The notes under the pieces: generated by a model | The model's input: the letters and a program-made list of their open reading frames with translations, nothing else | Told to the model about the DNA's origin: nothing | The model's database searches: none | Part shown: one piece after another, positions 1 to 8,500 of the stretch | Numbering within the stretch: position 1 is the stretch's first letter | Layout: each line of letters opens with the position of its first letter | Assembly (NCBI RefSeq): GCF_004011505.1 | Contig: NZ_SAUN01000001.1 | Span: 1,178,001-1,242,000 of the forward strand | Direction: 5' to 3' | Source: Nonomuraea polychroma | GTDB lineage: Bacteria > Actinomycetota > Actinomycetes > Streptosporangiales > Streptosporangiaceae | Length of the DNA: 64,000 nt | Made by a program: the position numbers and the translations under genes

Positions 1-525
1 GAGAAGAAGATCTCTTCTCTGTCCGGCGGTCAGCGCCGCAGGCTCGACGTCGCCATCGGCGTCGTGGGCCGCCCTGAGCTGCTGTTCCTAGACGAGCCCA
101 CGGCGGGTCTGGACCCGCACGCCCGGCGTGAGTTCCACGATCTCGTGCACCGGCTGTCCGACCTCGACGAGACCACGATCCTGCTCACCACCCACGACCT
201 GGACGAGGCGGAGAAGCTGGCCGACCGCATCCTGATCCTGGCCGGCGGGCGCATTGTGGCCGACGGCAGCGCCGACCAGCTCGCCCGCCAGGTCTCGCGG
301 GACGCCCAGGTGCGCTGGAGCCGCGGCGGGGAGAGCTTCGTGCACGCGACGGAGGACGCCACCGGCTTCGTCCGGCAGTTGTTCGCCGAGCACGGTGAGG
401 AGATCGCCGACCTGGAGGTCAGGCTGGCATCCCTGGAGGACACCTACATGGCCATCGTCCACGGCGACAAGAGCCCGGATCATGAGTCGGCGATCGCCCG
501 GTTCGGAAAGGCGCAGCAGCAATGA
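1..525 (+). CDS. ABC transporter ATP-binding protein (5' end outside window)
   Basis: ATPase half of a two-gene ABC-2 exporter, probably for drug efflux or self-resistance. The reading frame is already open at base 1, so the start and the Walker A region lie outside the window. Visible in order are the ABC signature LSGGQRRRLDVA, the Walker B stretch LLFLDEPTAGLD, the D-loop and the H-loop histidine in LLTTHDLDEAE. A C-terminal extension of about 70 residues follows, as in DrrA-type ATPases. The stop codon overlaps the permease start (ATGA at 522-525), so the two subunits are translationally coupled. The family is certain. The substrate, and whether it exports the product of this cluster, is inferred only from position. 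Confidence 0.93.
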   Translation, partial: EKKISSLSGGQRRRLDVAIGVVGRPELLFLDEPTAGLDPHARREFHDLVHRLSDLDETTILLTTHDLDEAEKLADRILILAGGRIVADGSADQLARQVSRDAQVRWSRGGESFVHATEDATGFVRQLFAEHGEEIADLEVRLASLEDTYMAIVHGDKSPDHESAIARFGKAQQQ

Positions 526-1376
526 ACGCAACCTCGCACGCCGTCCGGCTGGGGCTGTCGCGCGGCTGGATCGAGTTCAGGCAGGCCCTGGTCAGCCCCC
601 AGGACATGGGCACGTACGTCTTCTTCGCGCTCGTGTTCGTGGTCGTCTTGTTCTTCCAGAGGGACACGACGCTCGAAGGCACCGCACTCACCCTGGCCAT
701 GGCCACGCTGCCCAGTGCCATGGGGCTGACCATCGTCATGAACGGCATCGTCGGCACCTCCGGCTCGCTGGCGGCCGACCGCGAGGACGGCACGCTGCTG
801 CGTGCCAAGGCGGTGCCGCATGGCACCATCGGCTACCTGACGGGCAGGCTGGTGTCGGTGTCGCTGAGCGGCGTCATCTCGCTGCTGATCATGCTGATCG
901 CAGGACTGTTCCTGGTGCCGCAGCTCCTCGAGACGGACGCCATGGGCTGGCTGACCATGATCTGGGTCCTGGCCCTCGGCCTGGCCGCCACGCTCCCTTG
1001 GGGCATGATCATCGGTTCGCTGGTGAGCAACCCCGGCATGGCCGGGATGCTCACGTTCCTGCCGATCGGCGCGATCACCGCCATCTCCGGCGTTTTCTAC
1101 CCGATCCAGTCCATGCCGGAGTGGGCGCAGCTCATCGCCCAGATCTTCCCGGTCTACTGGCTGGGGCTGGGCATGCGTTCGGCACTGCTGCCCGATGCCG
1201 CCGCGGCGGCGGAGCTCACCGAGTCCTGGCGGTCTCTGGAGACCTTCGGGGTGCTCGGCGCGTGGGCGGTGATCGGCTTCCTGCTGGCGCCTCCGATCCT
1301 GCGCCGCATGGCGCGCAAGGAGTCGGGTTCGGTCGTGCAGGCACGACGTGAGCAGGCGATGAAGCGGATCAACTGA
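522..1376 (+). CDS. ABC-2 type transporter permease
   Basis: Membrane subunit partnering the ATPase just upstream (ATGA overlap). The 284-residue protein has about six hydrophobic segments, roughly residues 30-47, 60-80, 112-133, 146-166, 172-195 and 238-258. It also has the charged cytoplasmic stretch AADREDGTLLRAKA that is typical of ABC-2/DrrB permeases between the second and third helices. The length is normal for the family. The likely role is export of a small hydrophobic compound across the cytoplasmic membrane. A small XRE regulator follows 15 bp later and may be co-transcribed. Confidence 0.9.
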   Translation: MNATSHAVRLGLSRGWIEFRQALVSPQDMGTYVFFALVFVVVLFFQRDTTLEGTALTLAMATLPSAMGLTIVMNGIVGTSGSLAADREDGTLLRAKAVPHGTIGYLTGRLVSVSLSGVISLLIMLIAGLFLVPQLLETDAMGWLTMIWVLALGLAATLPWGMIIGSLVSNPGMAGMLTFLPIGAITAISGVFYPIQSMPEWAQLIAQIFPVYWLGLGMRSALLPDAAAAAELTESWRSLETFGVLGAWAVIGFLLAPPILRRMARKESGSVVQARREQAMKRIN

Positions 1377-1391
1377 GACGATGGATCCATC

Positions 1392-1625
1392 ATGAGCGAG
1401 ATTGTCTTCAACCGCATCGCGATGCTCAGGACCGAGCGGCGTCTGACCCGGCGGCAGCTGGCCGATGCTCTGGGAGTCCACTACCAGACCATCGGCTACC
1501 TGGAGCGTGGGGAATACAGCCCAAGCCTGTATTTGGCACTGCGGATCTCCGAGTTCTTCGAGGTGCCAGTAGAAGTGATCTTCTCCACCACGCCTTTCCC
1601 GCGGATCGGCGCGCAGACCGCGTGA
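1392..1625 (+). CDS. Small XRE-family helix-turn-helix regulator
   Basis: The 77-residue protein is almost entirely one Cro/C1-type DNA-binding domain. The helix-turn-helix spans about residues 10-50, with RRQLADALGVHYQTIGYLER as its core, followed by the short tail with EVPVEVIF seen in the YozG-like single-domain group. It lies 15 bp after the permease on the same strand, so it probably controls or autoregulates the exporter operon. It ends directly before a strong bidirectional terminator, which makes it the last gene of this small operon. No ligand-binding domain is present. Confidence 0.88.
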   Translation: MSEIVFNRIAMLRTERRLTRRQLADALGVHYQTIGYLERGEYSPSLYLALRISEFFEVPVEVIFSTTPFPRIGAQTA

Positions 1626-1627
1626 TG

Positions 1628-1667
1628 ACGAAGAAGCCGGGCCCGCCAGCGGGCCCGGCTTCTTCGT
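1628..1667. terminator. Bidirectional terminator between XRE gene and methyltransferase gene
   Basis: A perfect 19-bp inverted repeat (1628-1646 and 1649-1667) with a 2-nt loop sits between two convergent genes. The flanks are AAGAAG and CTTCTT, giving a short T-run-like edge on both strands. It separates the exporter operon from the long minus-strand PKS operon. Confidence 0.9.
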
Positions 1668-1683
1668 GCCTGGTGACAACAGA

Positions 1684-2547
1684 TCAGGGACGGCGGCCCA
1701 CGACGATGATGACGCCCTCGTTCTGCTCCTCTTCCTCGACCATCGACCAGTCGACGCCGGCACCCGAGTCGAGGATCTGGACGAGGTCCGCCGGCAGCTC
1801 CCCGTGCTCGCTCTGGTACGCGCGCATCGCCGCGTAGAGCTTGCCGAAGGTGTACTTCGTGTGCTCGGTGATGTCGTCGATCTCCTCGATGACGATCCCG
1901 GCCTCCCGGCCGAAGCCCTCGTAGTCCTCGGCCCGCACCATGGGCGCTGCCCGCCACTCCAGGAGCGCCTCGTTCAGTGCCAGCCAGGCGTCCTCGTCAT
2001 CCACGTCGGGGCCACGCTTGATGTAGTCCGTGACAGCCATCCTGCCGCCGGGCCGCAGCACCCGGGCGATCTCCTTCAGCACCAGCACCCGGTCGGGCAC
2101 GTGCACCAGCGTCTCGATGGCGAACACCGCGTCGAACGAGCCGTCCTCGAAAGGCAGGGCGAGGGCATCCCCGAACTGGAACCTCGCCTGTTCCGCCATC
2201 CCCTCGGCCTGCGCCAGGGCACTGGCCTGGGCGACGTCCTCGGTGCTGATCGAGACGCCGACCACCTCCGCGCCGGTCGCGCGGGCCAGTCGGACGCCCG
2301 GCCCCCCGGTGCCGCACCCCAGGTCCAGCACCTTCTCGCCCGGTTTGACGCCAAGCTTGCCGATCACCACGTCCGTCAGCCGCGCACCGGCCTCCTCGAG
2401 CCCGCTCGGGTCGTCCGGGCCGGTCCAGTAGCCGTAGTGCATGTTGCCGCCGAAGATCACGGTGAGCGCACGGTTGTTCCTGTCGTAGAACCCCGCCACC
2501 TCCTCCTTCGACAGCCCTGGGCTGATGCTTCCGCTCTCTACGCTCAT
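1684..2547 (-). CDS. SAM-dependent methyltransferase (RebM-like class I)
   Basis: Class I methyltransferase of 287 residues. The SAM-binding motif I is VLDLGCGTGGPG (about residues 80-92), followed by an acidic motif II region and the post-motif segment RVLRPGGRMAVTDY. The N-terminus, FYDRNNRALTVIFGGNMHYG, resembles the sugar O-methyltransferase RebM and related polyketide tailoring enzymes, so O-methylation of a sugar or of the aglycone is the likely role. An ATG lies 12 bases further upstream at 2559. I chose 2547 because a GGAGGG Shine-Dalgarno sequence sits 5-6 bases before it. It is the last gene of the minus-strand core operon and ends at the 1628-1667 terminator. The methyl acceptor cannot be read from sequence. 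Confidence 0.82.
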   Translation of the reverse strand: MSVESGSISPGLSKEEVAGFYDRNNRALTVIFGGNMHYGYWTGPDDPSGLEEAGARLTDVVIGKLGVKPGEKVLDLGCGTGGPGVRLARATGAEVVGVSISTEDVAQASALAQAEGMAEQARFQFGDALALPFEDGSFDAVFAIETLVHVPDRVLVLKEIARVLRPGGRMAVTDYIKRGPDVDDEDAWLALNEALLEWRAAPMVRAEDYEGFGREAGIVIEEIDDITEHTKYTFGKLYAAMRAYQSEHGELPADLVQILDSGAGVDWSMVEEEEQNEGVIIVVGRRP

Positions 2548-2574
2548 CGGGCCCTCCATCGGTCCTGCTTTCCG

Positions 2575-3987
2575 TCACAGCGGGATGTTGGCGTGTCTGC
2601 CGCGGGCCGGGGCTGCCCGCGCGATGGCGGCGGCGATCGCGCCGCGCGTACGGCGCGGCTCGATCACCTCGTCCACCACGCCCAGCTCGACCGCGCGGTC
2701 CAAGCCGCCGGCCTCTTTCGCGTGCTCGTCGGCCAACCGGGCCTCCAGAGCCGCGCGCTCCTCCTCCGGCGCCGCCGCCAGCTCGCGCCGCTTGAGTATC
2801 CGTACGGCGTGGGTCGCGCCCATCACCGCCACCTCGGCGCTCGGCCAGGCGAACACCCGGGTCGCGCCGAGCGAGCGGGAATTCATCGCGATGTACGCCC
2901 CGCCATAGGCCTTCCTGGTCATGAGCGTGACCCTCGGCACCGACGCCTCGGCGAAGGCATGCAGCAGCTTCGCGCCGCGCCGGACGATGCCGCTGTGCTC
3001 CTGCTCGACGCTCGGCAGGTAACCGGGCACGTCCACCAGGACCGCGAGCGGCACGCCGAAGGCGTCGCACATCCGTACGAACCTGGCGGCCTTCTCCGCC
3101 GCGGCCGAGTTCAGGCAGCCGGCCAGGCGCAGCGGATTGTTGGCGACCACGCCGATCGTGCGGCCACCCAGCCGGCCGAGCGTGGTGACCACGTTCGGCG
3201 CCCACTTCGGATGCAGCTCCACACCCGGCCCGTCCAGCAAGCGCGTCACCAGTGGCCTGACGTCGTACGCGCGGCGCGGCTCATCGGGCAGCACGCCGGA
3301 GAAGTCCGCCTCGGCGACCGGGCCGGGGAAGCGTTCCTGGCGGCCCAGCAGACAGGCCAGCTCACGGGCACGCTCCAGCGCCTCACGCTCCGAGGCGGTC
3401 ACGACGTGGACGACCCCGCTCTGGGTGCTGTGCGGCACCGGTCCGCCGAGCGCCGCCATGTCGGTCTGCTCGCCGGTCACGCTGCGGATCACGTCCGGGC
3501 CGGTCACGAGGATCCGTCCGTCGTCGGCCAGGATCACCAGGTCGGTGAGCGCCGGTCCGTACGCGGCGCCGCCCGCGGCCGGGCCGACCACCACAGACAG
3601 TTGCGGCACCACGCCGGACGCCCTGGTCATCGCGGCGAACACGAGGCCGACGCCGTGCAGCGACGAGACCCCTTCCGCCAGCCTGGCACCGCCTGAGTGC
3701 CAGATCCCTATGATCGGGATACGCCGGCTCATAGCGACGTCGTACGCACGCAGGATGTGGCCGCAGCCTTCGCGGCCCATGGCGCCGCCCTGGATGCGGG
3801 CGTCGCTACTGAAGGCGACCACCTGAACGCCGTTCACCCGGCCGGTCGAGGCCAGCACGCCGCTGCGGTCGCCGGGCGGGGTGATCGGGTGCAGCGAGCC
3901 ATCGTCAAGGAGGGCGCCCACGCGGGCGAGGGGGTCGCGGGGGTCGGCGGCCGCCCGGCCGCTCACCCTGGTGTCGAGCACGGTCAT
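2575..3987 (-). CDS. Acyl-CoA carboxylase carboxyltransferase (beta) subunit
   Basis: The 470-residue biotin-dependent carboxyltransferase (PccB/AccD type) would transfer CO2 from carboxybiotin to acetyl- or propionyl-CoA and so supply malonyl- or methylmalonyl-CoA to the PKS. It has the two crotonase-like halves of the family: SSDARIQGGAMGREG and IPIIGIWHSGGARLAEGV in the first, and the acyl-CoA site VPLAVLVDVPGYLPSVEQE with MTRKAYGGAYIAMNS in the second. It is somewhat shorter than the usual ~520-530 residues because the N-terminus is trimmed. The start is ATG 3987, which overlaps the stop of the upstream FAD gene by 4 bp. An upstream in-frame extension reads as Arg-rich junk. No biotinylated alpha subunit is in the window, so it must borrow one. 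Confidence 0.88.
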   Translation of the reverse strand: MTVLDTRVSGRAAADPRDPLARVGALLDDGSLHPITPPGDRSGVLASTGRVNGVQVVAFSSDARIQGGAMGREGCGHILRAYDVAMSRRIPIIGIWHSGGARLAEGVSSLHGVGLVFAAMTRASGVVPQLSVVVGPAAGGAAYGPALTDLVILADDGRILVTGPDVIRSVTGEQTDMAALGGPVPHSTQSGVVHVVTASEREALERARELACLLGRQERFPGPVAEADFSGVLPDEPRRAYDVRPLVTRLLDGPGVELHPKWAPNVVTTLGRLGGRTIGVVANNPLRLAGCLNSAAAEKAARFVRMCDAFGVPLAVLVDVPGYLPSVEQEHSGIVRRGAKLLHAFAEASVPRVTLMTRKAYGGAYIAMNSRSLGATRVFAWPSAEVAVMGATHAVRILKRRELAAAPEEERAALEARLADEHAKEAGGLDRAVELGVVDEVIEPRRTRGAIAAAIARAAPARGRHANIPL

Positions 3988-5537
3988 CTGCGCGCCTCCC
4001 ACTCGCCGCCCCCGGCCGGCACGCCTTCGGGTGGTACGCCTTCGGCCGACGTGCCTTCGGCTGGTGTGCCGAACCAGGTCGTGAGGGCCGCCCGCAGCCC
4101 GGCTACATCGGCGCCGCCCGGCCGCCCGGTCGCCGCCCAAGCCACGCGGCCGTCGGGGCGCAGCAGCAGGGCCGCCGCGTCGATCTCCTCCGTGGCCCGC
4201 GCGGCCTCGTACCCGATCCGATCCGCCCAGCCCGCCACGGCCTCCCGTAGCCCGGAGCCGCCGCCGTCCGACAGGTCGAGCAGCAGGCCGCGCCCGGAGG
4301 CGAGCAGCCCGGCCGGCGACGTGTCCCCGCCCCCGGCCAGGACCAGCGGGATGTCAGCAAGCCTGGTCCCCGTCAGCGGCGACTCCCCGCCCACCGGGTA
4401 ACGGATGTCGAGCCCGCCGACCATCTTCACCAGGTACGTGTTGACGTCGTCGAACGCCGTCAGCTCCGCCAGAACCTCTCTGAGCGGCGCCACCTCTGAC
4501 AGGCGACGCATGAGCGTGGTCTGCGCGCGCGTGGTCAGGCACGTGCGGGCGCCCGCCGGATGCCGCTCGTCGTGATAGCTGTCCAGCAGGTGCGGCGGTG
4601 CCCAGCCCCGCACGTCGGCCGCGAGCTTCCAGCCGAGGTTGACCGCGTCCTCGATGCCGGTGCTCAACGCCTGCCCACCCAGCGGGAAGACAACGTGCGC
4701 GGCGTCTCCGGCCAGGAAGACGCGGCCCGCGCGGTAGCGTTCGGCCTGCCGGGTGCTGGCGTCCCACCTGCTCAGCCAGCCCGGCGAGCCTTCCAGATCG
4801 ACCCCGGTGATCCGCTTCACGGCGGTGCTCAGCTCGTCGAACGTCACCGGGGCCGCCTGGTTCTCCGGCGAGGCGCCGAACTCGCCGGTGATCACCCGCA
4901 ACGTGTCGGGGCCCGTCGGAGCGACCATGCAGAGGCCCTCGTCGTACTGGCGCGGGCCGATCCGTTCCAGGAGCGGGTCGCCCGGCTGGATCTTCAGATC
5001 TCCGATCAGGCCGTAGAACTCGGGGTCGACGCCGGGGAACCCGATCCCGGCGAGGTCGCGGACCGTGCTGCCTGCGCCGTCGCAGCCGACCAGGTAGACG
5101 CCCCGGAGTGTGGAGACGTCATCGCCGCGGCGGACGGTCACCTCGACGCCATTCGCGTCCTGGTCGAGACCGATGACCTCGGTGCCGCGCCGTACCTCCA
5201 CTCCCAGATCCACGGCGCGCCGTTCCAGACGGCGCTCCAGCTGTGCGTGCGGTACGGCGAAGGAGAAGGCATGGTGTCCTGCGAGGCGCTGCGGGTCGAG
5301 CGGGATGTGCGCGAAGTGCGCCATCCGGAATTCGAAACCGTCCTCGCGCAGCGCGTCCATGATGCCGCGCTGGGTGAGGAGCTCCACCACGGTGGCGTTG
5401 ATCGCTCCGCCGCGAGACGGCTCGGCCGGCTCGTGGAGGCGTTCCAGGACAACGGTCGCCACGCCCGCGAGTCCGAGCTCGCAGGCGAGCATCAGGCCGA
5501 CCGGGCCACCTCCGGAAATGATGACGGGATCGCTCAA
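3984..5537 (-). CDS. FAD-dependent enzyme, PHBH-type monooxygenase fold (Rox/PyrE3-like)
   Basis: Group A flavoprotein of 517 residues. The dinucleotide motif VIISGGGPVGLMLACELG is at the N-terminus, the DG motif GCDGAGSTVRD is near residue 165, and the GD motif FLAGDAAHVVFPLGGQ is near residue 285. A C-terminal thioredoxin-like domain follows, ending near LLLRPDGRVAWAA. The architecture matches aromatic and rifamycin monooxygenases such as Rox. The same fold has been recruited for non-redox cyclisation, as in PyrE3 of pyrroindomycin, which forms a decalin by [4+2] cycloaddition. With no aromatic substrate predicted here, the enzyme could oxidise the tetramate or polyene, or act as a cyclase. 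It starts 12 bp after the last PKS gene and is coupled to the carboxylase gene. Confidence 0.85.
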   Translation of the reverse strand: MSDPVIISGGGPVGLMLACELGLAGVATVVLERLHEPAEPSRGGAINATVVELLTQRGIMDALREDGFEFRMAHFAHIPLDPQRLAGHHAFSFAVPHAQLERRLERRAVDLGVEVRRGTEVIGLDQDANGVEVTVRRGDDVSTLRGVYLVGCDGAGSTVRDLAGIGFPGVDPEFYGLIGDLKIQPGDPLLERIGPRQYDEGLCMVAPTGPDTLRVITGEFGASPENQAAPVTFDELSTAVKRITGVDLEGSPGWLSRWDASTRQAERYRAGRVFLAGDAAHVVFPLGGQALSTGIEDAVNLGWKLAADVRGWAPPHLLDSYHDERHPAGARTCLTTRAQTTLMRRLSEVAPLREVLAELTAFDDVNTYLVKMVGGLDIRYPVGGESPLTGTRLADIPLVLAGGGDTSPAGLLASGRGLLLDLSDGGGSGLREAVAGWADRIGYEAARATEEIDAAALLLRPDGRVAWAATGRPGGADVAGLRAALTTWFGTPAEGTSAEGVPPEGVPAGGGEWEARR

Positions 5538-5549
5538 GGGAGCACTCCT

Positions 5550-8500
5550 TCAAGGAATCGGATGTTCCACGGGCGTCGGCTCGCCGAACTGGGCATGCAG
5601 GTGACGGGCGAGGTCCGCAGGGGTCGAGTGGTCGTACAGGTCGGCGGGGCTCAGCTCCACGCCCGCCTCCTTCAGCCGGGTGCTCAGCTCCATCGCGGTC
5701 AGCGACGACAGGCCCAGGCTCATGAAGTCGAGATCGGCGTCGATCGCGTCGGGCGCCGCGTGGCCCAGCACGGCGGCGGTCTGCGACCGGACCAGCTCCA
5801 TCAGGAAGCGGAGCCGCTCCGCCTCGGGGACGTCCTCCACCCGCGTCACGGCGGGCGGAGGCGGGGGCTCCGCCACGGCGGTGGCCTCTTCTTGAGGGGT
5901 GACGGGGACGAGACGCCGTACGAAGATGCCGGAGGAACGCAGCGCCACCTGTGGAGCGCCGGGGGCCGGCTGCGCCGCGGCCCGGAGCCCGTCTTCCGCG
6001 GCGAGCAGCCGGGCGAGCCGCTTCGCGATCGCGTCGTCGGGCTCCGGCGGGAGATCGATCAGGCAGTGCTGCCGGTCGGTGGTGTGCTCCCAGAGCGTGG
6101 CCTGCGCGGGGTCCTGCGGCGGGTCATCTGGCGTCACCGGCTGGGCGCCGCACGTGAGGAGCCAGACGGGGGGCTTCACGTCCAGGTCGTCAAGGGCGTT
6201 CACCAGGGGGTCGGCTAGGGCCACGATGCCGTCGAGCGGCTGGCCGTCAGGGATCAGGGCCGCGAGGTCGCGGGCGTCTCCGGCGGTCGCGTCGGTACGG
6301 ATGACCTGGTCGCCGCGGGCCTTGAGAGCGGTGGCGAGGAAGTCGGCGAAGCGTGCGAAGGAGGAGTCTTGGGGATGCGGCAGCAGCCAGGTCTTGGAGG
6401 TGCTTGCGCCTTCCGGGTCGTCGATCGGTTGCCACGCGAGGCGGTAGAGGCCGTCCTCCGTTGGGAGGGGTGGTGGGTTGAGCCAGTAGTGGTGGTGTTG
6501 GAAGGGGTAGGTGGGGGGTTGGGCGTGGTGGGGGTGGGGGGGCCAGGGGAGGTTGGTGTGGGTGTGGAGGGTGGCGAGGGTGTGGGGGTGTGGGGTGAGG
6601 TGGTGGTGGGTGGTGGCGCCGAGTTGGTGGAGGGTGGTGAGGGTTTGGGTGTGGCGGACGGGTTGGCGGATGTGGGTGGTCCAGTAGTGGGGGGTGGTGA
6701 TGTGGTGGGGGTCGGCGAGTTGGCCGGTGAGGTTGCAGAGGATGGGGGTGGTGGGGGGTGGTAGGTGATGGTTTGGGCGGTGTGGTGGAAGGGTTTGAGG
6801 ATGGGGTCGGTGTGGGGGGAGTGGTAGGCGTGGTTGACGTTGAGTGGGGTGGTTTTGCGGCCTTGGGTGTGCCAGTGGTGGGTGATGGTGGCGATGTTGT
6901 GGGGGTTGCCGCTGATGATGGTGGTGTGGGGGGTGTTGGTGGCGGCGATGGCGGTGTCGGGGAGGAGGGTGGGGGTGATTTCTTCTTCGGTGGCGTGGAT
7001 GGCGGTCATGGCGCCGGGGGCATGGTGGCCATGAGGGTGGCGCGGGTGGTGATGAGGGTGGTGGCGTCGGGGAGGGTGAGGATGCCGGCGTGGTGGGCGG
7101 CGGCGTAGAGGCCGATGGAGTGGCCGGTGAGGTAGTCGGGGGTGATGTGGTGGTGTTTGAGGAGGTGGGCGAGGGCGGTGTGGTAGGTGAAGAGGGCGGG
7201 TTGGGTGTATTGGGTGGTGTGCAGGAGGTGGGCGTGGGGGTGGTGTTCGGGGGCGAACATGACGGTTTTGAGTGGGGGGTTGAGGGGGAATTGGGCGGCG
7301 ATGTGGTCGAGGTGGTGGGCGAAGGTGGGGTGGGTGTGGTAGAGGTCGCGGCCCATTTGGTGGCGTTGGGTGCCTTGGCCGGAGAAGAGGAAGGCGGTGG
7401 TGCCGGGTGGGGGTGGGGTGTAGTGGTGGGTGATGAGGGCGGGGTGGCTTTGGCCGTGGGCTAGGGCGTGGAGGGCGTCGCGGAGTTGGGTTTCGTCGTG
7501 GGTGAGGATGGCGGCGCGGTGGGGGTGGCGGGTGCGGGGGCCGAGGGCGTGGGCGATGTCGTTGGCGGGTAGGTGGGGGTTGGCTTGGCGGTAGTGCAGG
7601 ATGTGGGTGGCGTAGGCGCGTAGGGCTTGTTCGGAGCGGGCCGACAGCAGCCAGGGCAGGGCGGGCTGCGGGCCGAACTCATCGGCCTGCTCGTTGTGTG
7701 CCTGCTGGTTGTGTGCCTGCTGGTTGTGTGCCTGCTGGTTGTGTGCCTGCTGGTTGTGTGCCTGCTGGTTGTGTGCCTGCTGGTTGTGTGCCTGCTGGTT
7801 GTGTGCCTGCTGGTTGTGTGCCTGCTGGTTGTGTGCCTGCTGGTTGTGTGCCTGCCCCGGCCGTGTGCCCGGTTCGGGTTCGGGTGTGGGGGCGGCGGCC
7901 GTAGCCTGGCCGTCTTGCGGCTGCCTGTCTGGCGGCTGCCTGTCTGGCGTGGCGTCCTGTTTGGTGGGGGCGGCTTCGAGGATGAGGTGGGCGTTGGTGC
8001 CGCTGATGCCGAAGGAGGAGATGCCGGCGCGGCGTGGCTGGTTGGTTTGTGGCCAGGGGGTGGCGTGGGTGAGCAGGGTGATGTTGCCGGTGCTCCAGTC
8101 GACGTGGGGGGTGGGTTGGTCGATGTGGAGGCTGGCTGGGAGCAGGCCGTGGTGGATGGCTTGGACCATTTTGATGATGCCGGCGACGCCGGCGGCGGCT
8201 TGGGTGTGGCCGATGTTGGATTTGACCGATCCCAGGTATAGGGGGTGGGGCCGGTTGTGGCCGTAGGTGGCGAGCAGGGCTTGGGCTTCGATGGGGTCGC
8301 CGAGGGTGGTGCCGGTGCCGTGGGCTTCGACGGCGTCGATCTGGTCGGTTCTTAGCCGGGCGTTGGCGAGCGCGGCGTGGATGACCCGCTGCTGGGAGGG
8401 CCCGTTGGGGGCGGTCAGGCCGTTGCTGGCGCCGTCTTGGTTGACCGCGCTGCCCCGGATGACCGCGAGGATCGGGTGACCGTTCTGCTCGGCTGCCGAC

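Noticed and set aside
3988..4140. N-terminal extension of the acyl-CoA carboxylase subunit
   Set aside because: It would overlap the FAD gene by 150 bp and is Arg-rich. The ATGA overlap at 3984-3987 gives a standard start.
5550..6224. Separate small ACP gene at the end of the PKS operon
   Set aside because: The frame stays open upstream through psiKR into the AT (QHHHYWLN) once the two deletions are allowed for, so it is the 3' part of module 5.
7696..7855. Possible CRISPR array from regularly repeated 15-bp units
   Set aside because: The units are head to tail with no unique spacers, too short, and lie in frame inside a PKS gene.
7627..8266. Plus-strand frames with CVLL-type or CACWL-type hydrophobic repeats
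   Set aside because: Produced by reading the 15-bp linker repeat on the wrong strand. The frame within the KS-AT gene is the supported one.
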